A DNA stretch of 64,000 nt from Artocarpus heterophyllus. Its lineage: Eukaryota; Streptophyta; Magnoliopsida; Rosales; Moraceae. This document shows positions 47,978 to 59,632 of this stretch, piece by piece. The translations under genes and the position numbers were made by a program. Under the pieces are notes generated by a model that was not told the DNA's origin, did no database searches, and saw only the letters and a program-made list of their open reading frames with translations. The stretch is from NCBI GenBank assembly GCA_025403435.1, contig CM046350.1:8343512-8407511 (forward strand), given 5' to 3'. Position 1 is the first letter of the stretch, and every line of letters starts with the position of its first letter.

Positions 47978-49951
47978 TGTAACGCCCCTATGTGGGGGTT
48001 AACAGTTTTTAATGAGATAAAATAAAAATAAATAATAAAAGTAAAACCTTAAAAATAAAATTTGCCCGGGACTTAAATGAAAACTCTCAACTCAAAAATA
48101 AAAATATAAACGACAAATAAACCACAGTTTTAATGTAGCACCTTAAATTTAATAATATAAACTGTTGTCATCATCACTTTAACCCTCAACACATTATAAT
48201 TACAGTCACAGAAAGTAACAATTGATGCTTACATTATCATGAAGAACATTCTTTACAATTGAGCAGTCCCAATGTAATATAGTTACATCGCTTCCTCAAC
48301 TATATTTCTCGTAGCCACCTCACACTTAGTGAGTCCTGAAAAGATATAAACATAAGGGAATGAGCGACACTATGCTCAGTAGAGAAAGCCATTACTCACC
48401 TTTAGGTTTTTATCATTACCACATTAAAACCTGCATGGTTAGTAAGTTACATCATATTCCAGATTATGAGGTTTATTATGATCACATCTTATGGATACCG
48501 TAGTTAATCATTACCAAGTGTCATAATTACACATTTATACAAATATTACCAATCATCATTGTTCCTAGGTATCCATGTTAAATTGAGTATCACTCAACTC
48601 ATCGAAACCCAAATGGGCGCACTTGATCACCCTATAAACATTCCAAGGGTGTTCCGGTGAGGGGACATCAAGCCCCGAGTCCTCACCAAATCGATTCCTG
48701 TACAGTGTGTTCTGGGACTTTCAACCCAAGGAAGCGTCATCGCCTTCCCCCTATTTTACCTTTTAGGGTATTCATGCCCAAGGACGTAACCGTCGCCCTC
48801 TTCATGTCTCACAATTTCTCTATATTGAATCATTATCAATAGAGTTAGTTTTCCTAACCATGCTTCTCAATTTATAACATGTGTCAATTCATTATGTTCC
48901 TCGCCGTACAATACAAGACGAGTCCATGTCATAGTTTCATATGTGATACACATATAATATCAGTTCAACATAGATATATATATATTGCAGCAAAACAATC
49001 AATTTTAATTCTATAAAAACCTCACAAAAGATGAGTAATAGAATCCCTACCTTTTAAGCTTATCAACAGTCTCTTAATCCTGGAATCAATTAACGTTAGC
49101 TCCATACTCCCTTGATCCTAAGGCGTGCATAAGGACAATTAAAACTAAAGCACAACATACAACTACATTCATAAAATTTATTTTAATTTAATCTTAGAAT
49201 TTCAAGAAATAACCACTGCCCATAGAGGTATTATAAAGTTTAACAATATAAATTTTCTGTCTAGGGCATATACACTTAGACTTCATACATATGCTCCAAA
49301 ATAGCAACAAACATATACTTAGGTTTAAGAACGCAAATTTGAATAATCCTTTAGTATAAAAGAAAATTTATAAATGAAAGACTAAATTTGTTCATAAGAT
49401 TCTAACCTCGGATTATGGTTAGTTGGAAGCTTGAAATGGCTTCAAAACAGGTTCCTTTAGTTCGGTATGACTGAAATTCTTGCTCAAATGGAGGTGATGG
49501 TGGCTGATTTTTATGGCTGCCTTGAAGAAGTTCTCTAAGTATTTTGCTTCAGCAAAGAAATGAGAAGAAGAGTGTGGGAACCGTGGAAGAGAAAGGAAGA
49601 AAAGATGAAGTCTTTGAAGAGAAGTGATTGAAACAATTATAGAGGAGACATGTTGAAGCATGTCACGGAGGAAATAAAGAAAATGAGGGTCAAGAGTAGT
49701 TGGAAAAGATATCCTTATGTCTCATCTAAAGACTTTAACACATATAATGCCAATATGACATTTTTGAGATTTATTAGAAGTTCTAAGGCTTTTTAGTAAT
49801 CATACTAAATAAATATAGGAGAATTTTAGAAAATTTAAAAATAGATAAAAATAAATATTATAAAATAAATTTAAATGAAGCAATTTTTTTTTATACATTA
49901 AAAATTAATTTAATTACCTCAATACCCGTTAGGAGAATAACGGGTGTCACA
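47978..49951 (-). repeat. Copy 3 LTR (3' LTR in element sense)
   Basis: 1974 bp, TGTAACGCCCCTATGTGGGG...GGTGTCACA. It begins directly after the TGGTC target word and a 14-G run a few bases upstream. Confidence 0.95.
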
Positions 49952-49967
49952 GCTCTACCCCCCTTAA
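49952..49967 (-). other. Polypurine tract of copy 3
   Basis: TTAAGGGGGGTAGAGC on the - strand, immediately inside the 3' LTR. Confidence 0.85.
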
Positions 49968-50906
49968 AGAAATTTCGTCCTCGAAATTTCAATTCTAGCA
50001 ATACTAGTAAAAATTATGATTCCACTATGATTCCAATTCTGAGTCTAAACCGTTAATGTTGTTTGTCCTCCAAATTTAAGTTATCGTATTTCCACTTATT
50101 TACTTGCATAATAAATCTTACTCCTAAATCCCTCAATAAGAGTATTTCTGACAAGTTTCAACTTATAACACCGTATAATAGTCTAAGAATCTGATCAGGC
50201 ATACATATTGACCATATCATGATTCCGGTCCTTCATTGTCCATGGACTGTGATTTACAATCACATTTAAGGAGATTGCCAGAGAAATTTTATATACTTCA
50301 TCTTTAGGTTCCTTTTCCTTTTTGAGTAAGGAAAAGTCAAATATATTTGATTTCATACCTCAACTAATAAACTAAAACATAATCATAAAACATATATCAC
50401 AAACACTTATATTCAAAACCATACATTAAACTTATTCATAGAGATATTAAACGGAATCTCAGAGTTGCAGACAAACCCAACATATTTTTCATTAAACAAC
50501 TATCCTCATGACACAAACATTCAACCCAAATAATATACTCATATTTCATATGGAATATCCCCATAACTGACTCTGGTACTTCCACATAATATTAACAGAA
50601 TATTACACATTACAAACATGATACGGATACGTTTCGAGAGTACAAGGCACTCCGTATACCAGCTATCCATATCATGCATGCTTATAGGATACAAAAACAT
50701 CGATAAACAAAAGATCGGACCTTAAGAAGGATGCGTTTCGAGAGCATCAAGTACTCCGTATCCAGCCATCCCGGCATTAGGCTCAATGAATCTAAAAGAT
50801 TGAACAACGACGTACCACAAGAAACACAGAATACAAGGTAAACGGTTATTCGTAACACACGAAATACGGACACACATGCCTACATGCCAAAGATAAAACA
50901 AAAAGA

Positions 50907-51596
50907 TTACAGATGGAGATTCAAATCAATTGGCCGCTCCCGGCTTTCCCTTTCCCATTCAAGCTTGGATGTTGCAGTGTCGGATTCTGGATGTATGATT
51001 TGCATTTTATCTATCAATTCCTCAGCTGTTGAAGCAGTAACAAAGATTTGTCTCTCCGATTCTGTAGTGATGTTTTCTTCCACAGCGTAATCTAGAAATT
51101 TCAAAAGACCGTCATAAAAACCCTTTACGTTCAGCAGACCCAAAGGTTTGGAATAAAAGCCCAACAATTGCCCACAAGCAACTATAAATATTTCCTCAAG
51201 AGTACCTAGACCACCAGGTAATGCTATAAAAGCATCAGAATTATAGATTATGTCTTTAAAATTTTTAGGGATACTCCTGACTCCTTCTCCCTTACCTATG
51301 GCTTCCTTACAAAGGTTTCCTTCAACTGGAATATGAGGCCAAATTCTTACATCAGTAGCGTCGCTAGACCTAGCTGCTAGTGCCATATTTACCATCATTT
51401 TTATACTACCACCCCCATAGATTATGTTAATCTTCTTGCGTGCTAGGACTTGCCCTAAGTGATTTGCAGCTTCTAAATAAGCTTTATCTTTTCCAAGGCT
51501 GGAACCACAAAAGACACAGACATTCTTTATTTTCTTCGTGGACTGGGAGGTAGACATATTTGGTTTATAGAAGTGGTTGCTTAATGTCTGCTCCAC
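50907..51596 (-). CDS. LOG: LOG-like protein carried by copy 3
   Basis: An intact 229-aa frame that keeps GGGSI, SDAFIALPGGLGTLEE and the altered IPKNFKD segment. Its residues (L34, V83, R84, E173, R216) combine states found in copies 1 and 2. Confidence 0.83.
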   Translation of the reverse strand: MEQTLSNHFYKPNMSTSQSTKKIKNVCVFCGSSLGKDKAYLEAANHLGQVLARKKINIIYGGGSIKMMVNMALAARSSDATDVRIWPHIPVEGNLCKEAIGKGEGVRSIPKNFKDIIYNSDAFIALPGGLGTLEEIFIVACGQLLGFYSKPLGLLNVKGFYDGLLKFLDYAVEENITTESERQIFVTASTAEELIDKMQIIHPESDTATSKLEWERESRERPIDLNLHL

Positions 51597-52200
51597 TTAG
51601 ACTTCGGGTTCTACATGAGTTTTTAAAGATGAGAAATATACAAAAAGGGCTAAAGAGATAGACGAGTAGGTAATGAAAAGGTAATCCAAAGATTTAAACA
51701 AAATCTTGTGCGGATAAGAAAGTAAGATAAGGTGATTGATAGTTTACAGAAAATCTGATTCACTTTTTGAAAAAGATTAGACTCTAATTGTATAACTTTT
51801 GACAATTGAGAACAATTTGACAGAAGACCCTCATGACACAACTGTAGACTTTTTGACAAATATACACCAAGTCTAGAAATTTAATATAAACGACAAATAC
51901 TGTAGAACTTTTGAAATTTGAGACACAAATCTTGAAATATCTGGATAAGCTTTTCAAAATTCAAACATATTACTGTACCGTATGTAACGTGTCTGATAAG
52001 ATAATATATTTTATTATATATATATTTAAGAAAATCATAAATTAAATAAGATATTAACACTTACTGTATCAATCTAATAATCACAATTATTTCAAACACA
52101 AAAGCAAATATTCTGAGTAAAAGAAAAACACAAACTGTTGAACATCAGCTAAAACTGCTTCAAATAAGTAAAGACTAAATAACCTTTATAGAGCGATGAC

Positions 52201-52722
52201 TTATTTCCCATCCAGTTTTCTTATGGCTTGGCAAACAGGATCTAGAAATACCATATTCCTGAGGCGTTGTCTTTCTGTATAAAATTTAGGCCAGAGTTTA
52301 AAAATAGCTCATTGAACATATCCACTAGGGTGACCGTGGAGAGGAGGATGGATGCTATCCAAGTTCTCCTTTGAAAGTCCATTCCTACAAAACCTTATTT
52401 TATCCTCTCTATTCGTAGACATATAACCAGGTGAAGTACATTTACCGTTACAATTTTGTCTTCCACATTTGTTACAAGCGACCACGATGGCACGAGCTCT
52501 TCTTTTCATTGCACTACGACTGGTACCTGTTCCTGGTAAACCGACATCTTGACTAAAGTCACTCGGACGGATTTTCCCCTCTATTAACATTCTCACATCA
52601 CAAGGGATACCAAAACGCATAAGAATCCACAACCGAGTAATTCTAGCCTTGTATTTCTTTCTGAGAATCTTTTGGGAGAGTGATGGGAAATACTTTCTCA
52701 GGTGTTGGTACTTTGGGTCCAT
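52201..52722 (-). pseudogene. Cys-rich basic protein of copy 3, truncated by a nonsense change
   Basis: The frame is collinear with the 173-aa protein of copies 1 and 2, but a G-to-T change in element sense turns Gly138 (GGA) into TGA, leaving 137 aa (52309-52722). The basic stretch and all four clustered cysteines remain, so the shortened product could still bind nucleic acid. The downstream codons are otherwise well preserved. Confidence 0.75.
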
Positions 52723-54320
52723 GATGAGATGAAAGAAGAGTAAATAGAAATGAAAAATTAAGATAGTAAATTGCAGAATCCTAGAATTCCTTCTTCTTTT
52801 AGAGGAAAAGAAGAATTTTTAATGAAAAAGAAGAGGATTTGCGATTTAGAGAAAAAATAACAAATTAAGAGAGAAAAAGTGAACTCGGAGAAATAAGGTC
52901 ATACGCACAGTAAACGTATATGTAAACAATAATTAAACCACTGTATATGACACGTATAGAGACCACGTGGGAGAGACAGTGTGAATCAAACTGATTTAAG
53001 ATTTGAACTAGGCCCAAATGTTCTAAGTTGAAAATGGTCAGGTTGTTTCGGGCCTTAACACATTTAGAACAAGTTAAATAACAAACATAAAATTGAAAAC
53101 CAATTCGTATGAATCTTAAACCCAATTCAAAGCCCACTATAGATAAAGTTAATTATGAACAACAAATCTAATTTAACGACAACAAGGATCTTCCTGAATG
53201 ATATTTAAAATCATTTCATAACAACATAATCTTCCAGCAACTCGAATAATTTTGTTTTAATCAAAACCTTATTGAACAATACATACACCCATATGTTATT
53301 CATAATACTTAACATCTATCAATGGATTCATCATCATTGCTACCAAGGGTTTAGAATGTGACTAACCTTGAAATCAATACGATTTACGTCTTTCAACGTA
53401 GACCATATCAACGAACAAAGACACTTGATGTTACTACTTAAGAACATCTACAATCCTCACAATTCTACTTATACAATATATAATTTCCTCATATAACAAA
53501 ACCTTAGGTAACCAAAAGATTCACATCTAAACATCTAAAACTTAAACATTTTATCGTAATTATCCAAAATTATTATAAGTGCCTTAAGTATTATGATTTA
53601 CTTAAGGAAACTCCTATTGATCATTTTTCTATTGCATCTATATATAAAGATTCACTGATACACTTAAATACAATGTACGTAACGAAATATTCCAATTTTG
53701 AGATTCATGCATTCTAGACTTTACACAGTCTCAACAGACCAAAAGTCTAACATTTATCTCTCTCAAGATTCAATACCATGATTCCCAACTTATATCATAT
53801 TCCTCAAATAAATAGAACTTTCAAGAAAAGTTATTGACACTTATGTGCTCCATCGAATCCACACATAATCATTACTTAGGTTTGAATCAATTACGAAAAA
53901 TTTGACATATCTATGCCAAACTTTAAAATCAATAAATCAAGCCTTATATTTCTTATTGTTTTTCACGAGACAAAAGGCTTTTAAATCCTCGTATCTATAC
54001 GAATTTCTCATCGTTTATACGAATTAGATATGCTTATAGGTCCAAATATTATACGAATCTCTCATAAGCATTCTACTTATAAACTCATTCCATATAATTA
54101 TCATTCCCTTATAACTATTAATACTTTCCTTCTATATAATTATTGTACTCATATAACTATTGATATTTTCATTCTATGGCCTTTCCATGTTACATCCTTC
54201 TAGACTGTATAAATCAATGTGAAGGTTCATTTTGATGATGACAATGAAAATTCAGCTTCAAAACCATCTCAAAAATATTTTTTTAAAGTGGTGCTACACT
54301 CCCTAGGTTAACCGAACCTA

Positions 54321-54333
54321 GGCTCTGATACCA
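54321..54333 (-). other. tRNA-iMet primer-binding site of copy 3
   Basis: TGGTATCAGAGCC on the - strand, 7 nt from the 5' LTR. Confidence 0.92.
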
Positions 54334-54340
54334 AAAATTC

Positions 54341-56314
54341 TGTAACGCCCCTATGTGGGGGTTAACAGTTTTTAATGAGATAAAATAAAAATAAATAATA
54401 AAAGTAAAACCTTAAAAATAAAATTTGCCCGGGACTTAAATGAAAACTCTCAACTCAAAAATAAAAATATAAACGACAAATAAACCACAGTTTTAATGTA
54501 GCACCTTAAATTTAATAATATAAACTGTTGTCATCATCACTTTAACCCTCAACACATTATAATTACAGTCACAGAAAGTAACAATTGATGCTTACATTAT
54601 CATGAAGAACATTCTTTACAATTGAGCAGTCCCAATGTAATATAGTTACATCGCTTCCTCAACTATATTTCTCGTAGCCACCTCACACTTAGTGAGTCCT
54701 GAAAAGATATAAACATAAGGGAATGAGCGACACTATGCTCAGTAGAGAAAGCCATTACTCACCTTTAGGTTTTTATCATTACCACATTAAAACCTGCATG
54801 GTTAGTAAGTTACATCATATTCCAGATTATGAGGTTTATTATGATCACATCTTATGGATACCGTAGTTAATCATTACCAAGTGTCATAATTACACATTTA
54901 TACAAATATTACCAATCATCATTGTTCCTAGGTATCCATGTTAAATTGAGTATCACTCAACTCATCGAAACCCAAATGGGCGCACTTGATCACCCTATAA
55001 ACATTCCAAGGGTGTTCCGGTGAGGGGACATCAAGCCCCGAGTCCTCACCAAATCGATTCCTGTACAGTGTGTTCTGGGACTTTCAACCCAAGGAAGCGT
55101 CATCGCCTTCCCCCTATTTTACCTTTTAGGGTATTCATGCCCAAGGACGTAACCGTCGCCCTCTTCATGTCTCACAATTTCTCTATATTGAATCATTATC
55201 AATAGAGTTAGTTTTCCTAACCATGCTTCTCAATTTATAACATGTGTCAATTCATTATGTTCCTCGCCGTACAATACAAGACGAGTCCATGTCATAGTTT
55301 CATATGTGATACACATATAATATCAGTTCAACATAGATATATATATATTGCAGCAAAACAATCAATTTTAATTCTATAAAAACCTCACAAAAGATGAGTA
55401 ATAGAATCCCTACCTTTTAAGCTTATCAACAGTCTCTTAATCCTGGAATCAATTAACGTTAGCTCCATACTCCCTTGATCCTAAGGCGTGCATAAGGACA
55501 ATTAAAACTAAAGCACAACATACAACTACATTCATAAAATTTATTTTAATTTAATCTTAGAATTTCAAGAAATAACCACTGCCCATAGAGGTATTATAAA
55601 GTTTAACAATATAAATTTTCTGTCTAGGGCATATACACTTAGACTTCATACATATGCTCCAAAATAGCAACAAACATATACTTAGGTTTAAGAACGCAAA
55701 TTTAAATAATCCTTTAGTATAAAAGAAAATTTATAAATGAAAGACTAAATTTGTTCATAAGATTCTAACCTCGGATTATGGTTAGTTGGAAGCTTGAAAT
55801 GGCTTCAAAACAGGTTCCTTTAGTTCGGTATGACTGAAATTCTTGCTCAAATGGAGGTGATGGTGGCTGATTTTTATGGCTGCCTTGAAGAAGTTCTCTA
55901 AGTATTTTGCTTCAGCAAAGAAATGAGAAGAAGAGTGTGGGAACCGTGGAAGAGAAAGGAAGAAAAGATGAAGTCTTTGAAGAGAAGTGATTGAAACAAT
56001 TATAGAGGAGACATGTTGAAGCATGTCACGGAGGAAATAAAGAAAATGAGGGTCAAGAGTAGTTGGAAAAGATATCCTTATGTCTCATCTAAAGACTTTA
56101 ACACATATAATGCCAATATGACATTTTTGAGATTTATTAGAAGTTCTAAGGCTTTTTAGTAATCATACTAAATAAATATAGGAGAATTTTAGAAAATTTA
56201 AAAATAGATAAAAATAAATATTATAAAATAAATTTAAATGAAGCAATTTTTTTTTATACATTAAAAATTAATTTAATTACCTCAATACCCGTTAGGAGAA
56301 TAACGGGTGTCACA
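54341..56314 (-). repeat. Copy 3 LTR (5' LTR in element sense)
   Basis: 1974 bp, nearly identical to 47978-49951, followed by the second TGGTC. Confidence 0.95.
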
Positions 56315-56494
56315 TGGTCTTTAAAGAGATCTTATAATGAAATGACTTGCAATTCCTGAGGTTGCTTTGAGTATAATTTTCTCTACTTTCCTGCATTTGT
56401 AGTAAAATTTAGTATTAAAAATTGGATTGGTAAGAAGTACTAAGTTCTTGTTTGATGCTAGGTCTTAGGGCGTGCAGCAATTACTGAATGAAGG

Positions 56495-57050
56495 TTAGAT
56501 ATGGATCCTTCTAAGACAGGACTGACTAATAACGTCGCCTAGAGTTCACTCCCAGAAATGTAGCCATACTTACCCCTCACGTCAAGCCTACGAGCCTCTT
56601 AACCATTCTTATTTGATAACAGTGGAGGGGCAAGTAAAATAAAAAAAAAACTCACATCGGATGTAGGGATAATCAGGCTCTAACTGATAAGTTCCGCCAT
56701 GTAAAGGGGACACTCTGCTTTTGAGTTATATCCTATCCCTTTTTCTTCCCTTTCGAGAAATAGAACTGGCTAATCCCAATGTAAAGGGTCAAGAAACTCA
56801 ATGCCATTGTTCTTAAACAACTTGGAGTGGGACCTTTAAGCAAGTTCTTGCCTTGCCCTCTAGGTAGAGGGAATAGGAAAAGGAAATAGTTGACGCAGTA
56901 GAAATAAGAGATAAGGATTGTGGGTAATGAAGGGTATTTTATTTCTCTATATCTAGTCCTTTTTTTTGGGGGGCCAACAAATAGATAGTTTATCTCCCAC
57001 CTAGCTTCCTTCCTCATTTGGGACCTTATCCTTTGAAGCTCTGTTAGGTA
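56495..57050. other. Possible organelle-derived insert in the disrupted isochorismatase-like gene
   Basis: This stretch has higher GC and a different texture from its surroundings (for example AGGACTGACTAATAACGTCG and GGTAGAGGGAATAGGAAAAG), reminiscent of plant mitochondrial spacer DNA. It contains no exon of the host gene and sits where the missing exon would be expected. I recognise no mitochondrial gene in it, so this is a weak inference from composition. Confidence 0.3.
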
Positions 57051-57590
57051 ACAAGCCGAAAATAGGGTATTGTTAGTTGAAATCTACAGCCCATTAATCT
57101 CTCGAGCTGAGAAAGAGCAAGTGAAGAAAACTTTGGGAAACAAATTAACACTGTCGTTAATTTCATCGCCAATTAATATGGAGCAAAAGTCGAAAAGAAT
57201 CCTGCAAAGATGAGGTACTACATTCTGCATTCTGGTAATTTTGACATAAAATCCATGATACAAACAACACATGGTTAGCTGTTCTCTTACTGTCCTTTCC
57301 GTAATAAGAAAATAATTTGAGTAATGAAATTATCTTCAAATGAAAGCACGATTGAACTATTATCTTGAAAACAAATGGAAGCTCTACCTCTATTGTTATA
57401 CACGTGTGTTTTCAGTATGCATGCTATACTTTCTCACGGATGATTAGTCTCTTCCAAGATGGACTGCTAAACAATATCCGAGACTGACATGGAAATCTGA
57501 CATTTTCCCGAACCAGCCAACATATTTGACATGAAGACTGTCGGAATTGCAACACTAACTTTTCAAGAATGGTGTGATCATAATGCTTGA

Positions 57591-58260
57591 GTGTCTGTAC
57601 TAGGGATCCGTTCCGCTCGATGATCGAAGTACAACAGTGGCGTAAACATGGATATTCCTATGAGAGCTGCTTACCTGCCTCTGTTATATTTGCGGCATCA
57701 TCTCATGTTTCACCATCACCCACTTGCTCCACTTGCCTCTACTTCAGCTTGTTCAGTACAAAGACCATATTAGATTGAAAGCAATCTTGAAATTCCCTGA
57801 TCCACACCCCACTAGGTGAGGCCTGACCATATAACATATTTGTTGTGTTAACTGTGACGCTACTGTATTGTATAAAAGGAATTTTGTACCTTATCATAGT
57901 GCATGATTCTAAAAGTTAGATTTGCTCAAGGTCATACCAAAACCAAAAAAAAAAAAGAAAAAAAAGACAAAACTAATAAAATCTAATGTAGATATAACGG
58001 TTCAAGATGGAGCAGCTTTTTCTATACCCATGCCATAAAAATCCCATCAATACAATTTTGTGTATTGTATGGATACATACACACGTTTTACAAACAGATA
58101 TGAAGTTCAATTCTAGTACAGTGAATTTTGTTGCTGAATATGGAGTAAAAAGTTGTGTTGATTTATATTCTGTTCTAACAAAAGTTTTACTATAATCACA
58201 TGAAAATATACTCCTTTGGTCCATAGAGCACACTAATACAATAGGCAAAATTATAGAGAG
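57591..58260. other. Region downstream of the isochorismatase-like gene
   Basis: The 3' flank of the last exon. No gene is recognised, and there is a poly-A run near 57945-57965. The short frames have no motif. Confidence 0.5.
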
Positions 58261-58281
58261 AGAAAGATGCCAAAAAGTCAT

Positions 58282-58777
58282 GTCGTTTTCCACACAAATG
58301 TAAAGCGAATTGTTAGAAAGCTGGAAACGACGCGGGACGATCTGTCGGTTGCTTATCCATGTCAAAAATTCTTGCTGGTTTGCAAACAAATTGTTGTTAC
58401 TAAACGACACAATTTTTGTCCACAAACTACAAGTCGTTTATATTAATAGAGGACGATAGACTTTCGTGGTAAATGAGAGACAGAGAAGCCCTTTTCTGGT
58501 GCTGAGCAAACGACACGTCATCTTAATTAAATGAGCGCATGTATTATATGTCCTATGCACAGGAAAGTTCTTGCTTGCAAAAGAATTGTCGTTTCTACTA
58601 AATGACACAAATTTTTGACAATAAACTACATGTCGTTTTCAAACATACAACAACAAGGAAACTTTGTGCATGAAACGACATGTATTTCTTACGACGGTGA
58701 AATTTATTTGATGCCGAAACGAAACGTTTTGCAAAGTAAACGTCCGCGAGAGTTTTTAAACGACAACATTAAACGAC
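58282..58777. repeat. Cluster of ten AAACGAC/GTCGTTT motifs
   Basis: AAACGAC occurs at 58325, 58402, 58508, 58673, 58758 and 58771, and its complement GTCGTTT at 58282, 58433, 58588 and 58632. Dense short motifs in both orientations are typical of subterminal repeats of CACTA or Mutator-like transposons. I did not find terminal inverted repeats, so the element type is open. Confidence 0.6.
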
Positions 58778-58976
58778 GGAAAGTAAGCTTTGTACATGTC
58801 GTATTCCTGTATAAGAATCATCCGTCGGAATGTTGTTACGAATGATGTTATTGCAACACCCCAAAAAAAACCCATAATGCTCGTCCTCGCTCCCACCTGA
58901 AATTCCACTTTTCCATAGCATTCATCTTCGTATTTACGACAAAACCAATACAATATTATTGTGGGTTATTTATTTA

Positions 58977-59431
58977 TATACTCTATTTTAAGTTTATTCA
59001 AACAATATATATTCAATTTTTGATCTCATCAAATATATATTTTTAAATTAGATTTAATATAAAAATTTATACCTTTGCCTAAGTAATTTTCAATTTTGAC
59101 CTGAAATTGTCCGAAATACCCTCAAATTAAAAAGAAGATACTATAAAAATTTAAAAAAAAAATTTACTAAGGTTTTTTCCTTAAAAAATACATAAAATAC
59201 CTTAAAAATAAGTGTTTTGTGTTTTTTATTTTTGTTTTTTTTATGTTTTAAAAGTTTTAATTTTTTATCTTTTACTTAAAGGATAATTTAGTTCTATTAA
59301 ATGTTAAAATCATCTATTGACTAAGGTAAGGTATAGATTTGTGTATTAAATCTAATCTAAATATATAGATTTGATGAGATCAACAACAACTGAATGTATA
59401 ATTTTTGAAATAACCTAAAATAAAGTGTATA
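58977..59431. repeat. Foldback MITE, copy B
   Basis: The ends TATACTCTATTTTAAGTTTA and the inverse of ACCTAAAATAAAGTGTATA match imperfectly. The inner halves (TTTTTGATCTCATCAAAT and ATTTGATGAGATCAACAAC) are also inverted. It is related to the element at 43447-43920. Confidence 0.6.
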
Positions 59432-59514
59432 GAAAGTTAAATATCCCATATAATTCTTAATGTGTTAGTGATTGCCAATCTGATTGGTCTGGCCTATTAT
59501 TAGACTCAAGATTG

Positions 59515-59632
59515 GAGCTTACTTGGCCATATTCCGTTTCGAAATCAAATACTTTTCCTCTTTTTCTTTATTTGAGCTTACTTGGCCATATTCCGTTTGA
59601 AATCAAATACTTTTCCTCTTTTTCTTTTTCTG
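59515..59632. repeat. Tandem duplication, 59-bp period
   Basis: GAGCTTACTTGGCCATATTC begins at 59515 and again at 59574. The two units differ by a one-base indel and minor changes near the end. Confidence 0.85.

Larger units (their letters stand above)
47978..56314 (-). mobile_element. LOG-carrying non-autonomous LTR retrotransposon, copy 3
   Basis: 8337 bp with target duplication TGGTC (47973-47977 and 56315-56319) and two 1974-bp LTRs differing at one position I could see (G/A near 49342 and 55705). The U3 is the AT-rich type of copy 1. The LOG-like gene is intact; the Cys-rich gene has a premature stop. A 131-bp unit near 53525-53655, ending in a second AAAGATTCAC, is absent from copies 1 and 2. 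It lies in an intron of a host gene, in the opposite direction. Confidence 0.95.
47096..57590 (+). pseudogene. Isochorismatase/nicotinamidase-fold hydrolase, split by copy 3 and lacking the catalytic-Cys exon
   Basis: Exon 1 is 47096-47140 (MADKWNHTALLVDMQ, with the catalytic Asp), exon 2 is 47236-47349 (KNFIHEDALMRVNGGKAIVP...GILVIW), exon 3 is 47504-47738 (GVREHDPLGRDVELFRRH...LVKTRFSAFF, with the catalytic Lys), and the last exon is 57517-57590 (NIFDMKTVGIATLTFQEWC ending HNA-stop). This resembles the plant isochorismatase-family hydrolase like Arabidopsis AT3G16190. The exon that should encode the TPNC segment with the nucleophilic Cys and the following strand is not found between 47739 and 57516. 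Exon 1 reads LLVDMQ, one residue shorter than the usual LLVIDMQ. Copy 3 occupies the intron after exon 3. I infer a pseudogene, or a gene inactivated by exon loss. Confidence 0.75.

Noticed and set aside
8425..56314. Segmental tandem duplication as explanation of the three similar 8-9-kb blocks
   Set aside because: Each block has a different perfect 5-bp flanking duplication and unrelated flanks, which shows independent insertion.
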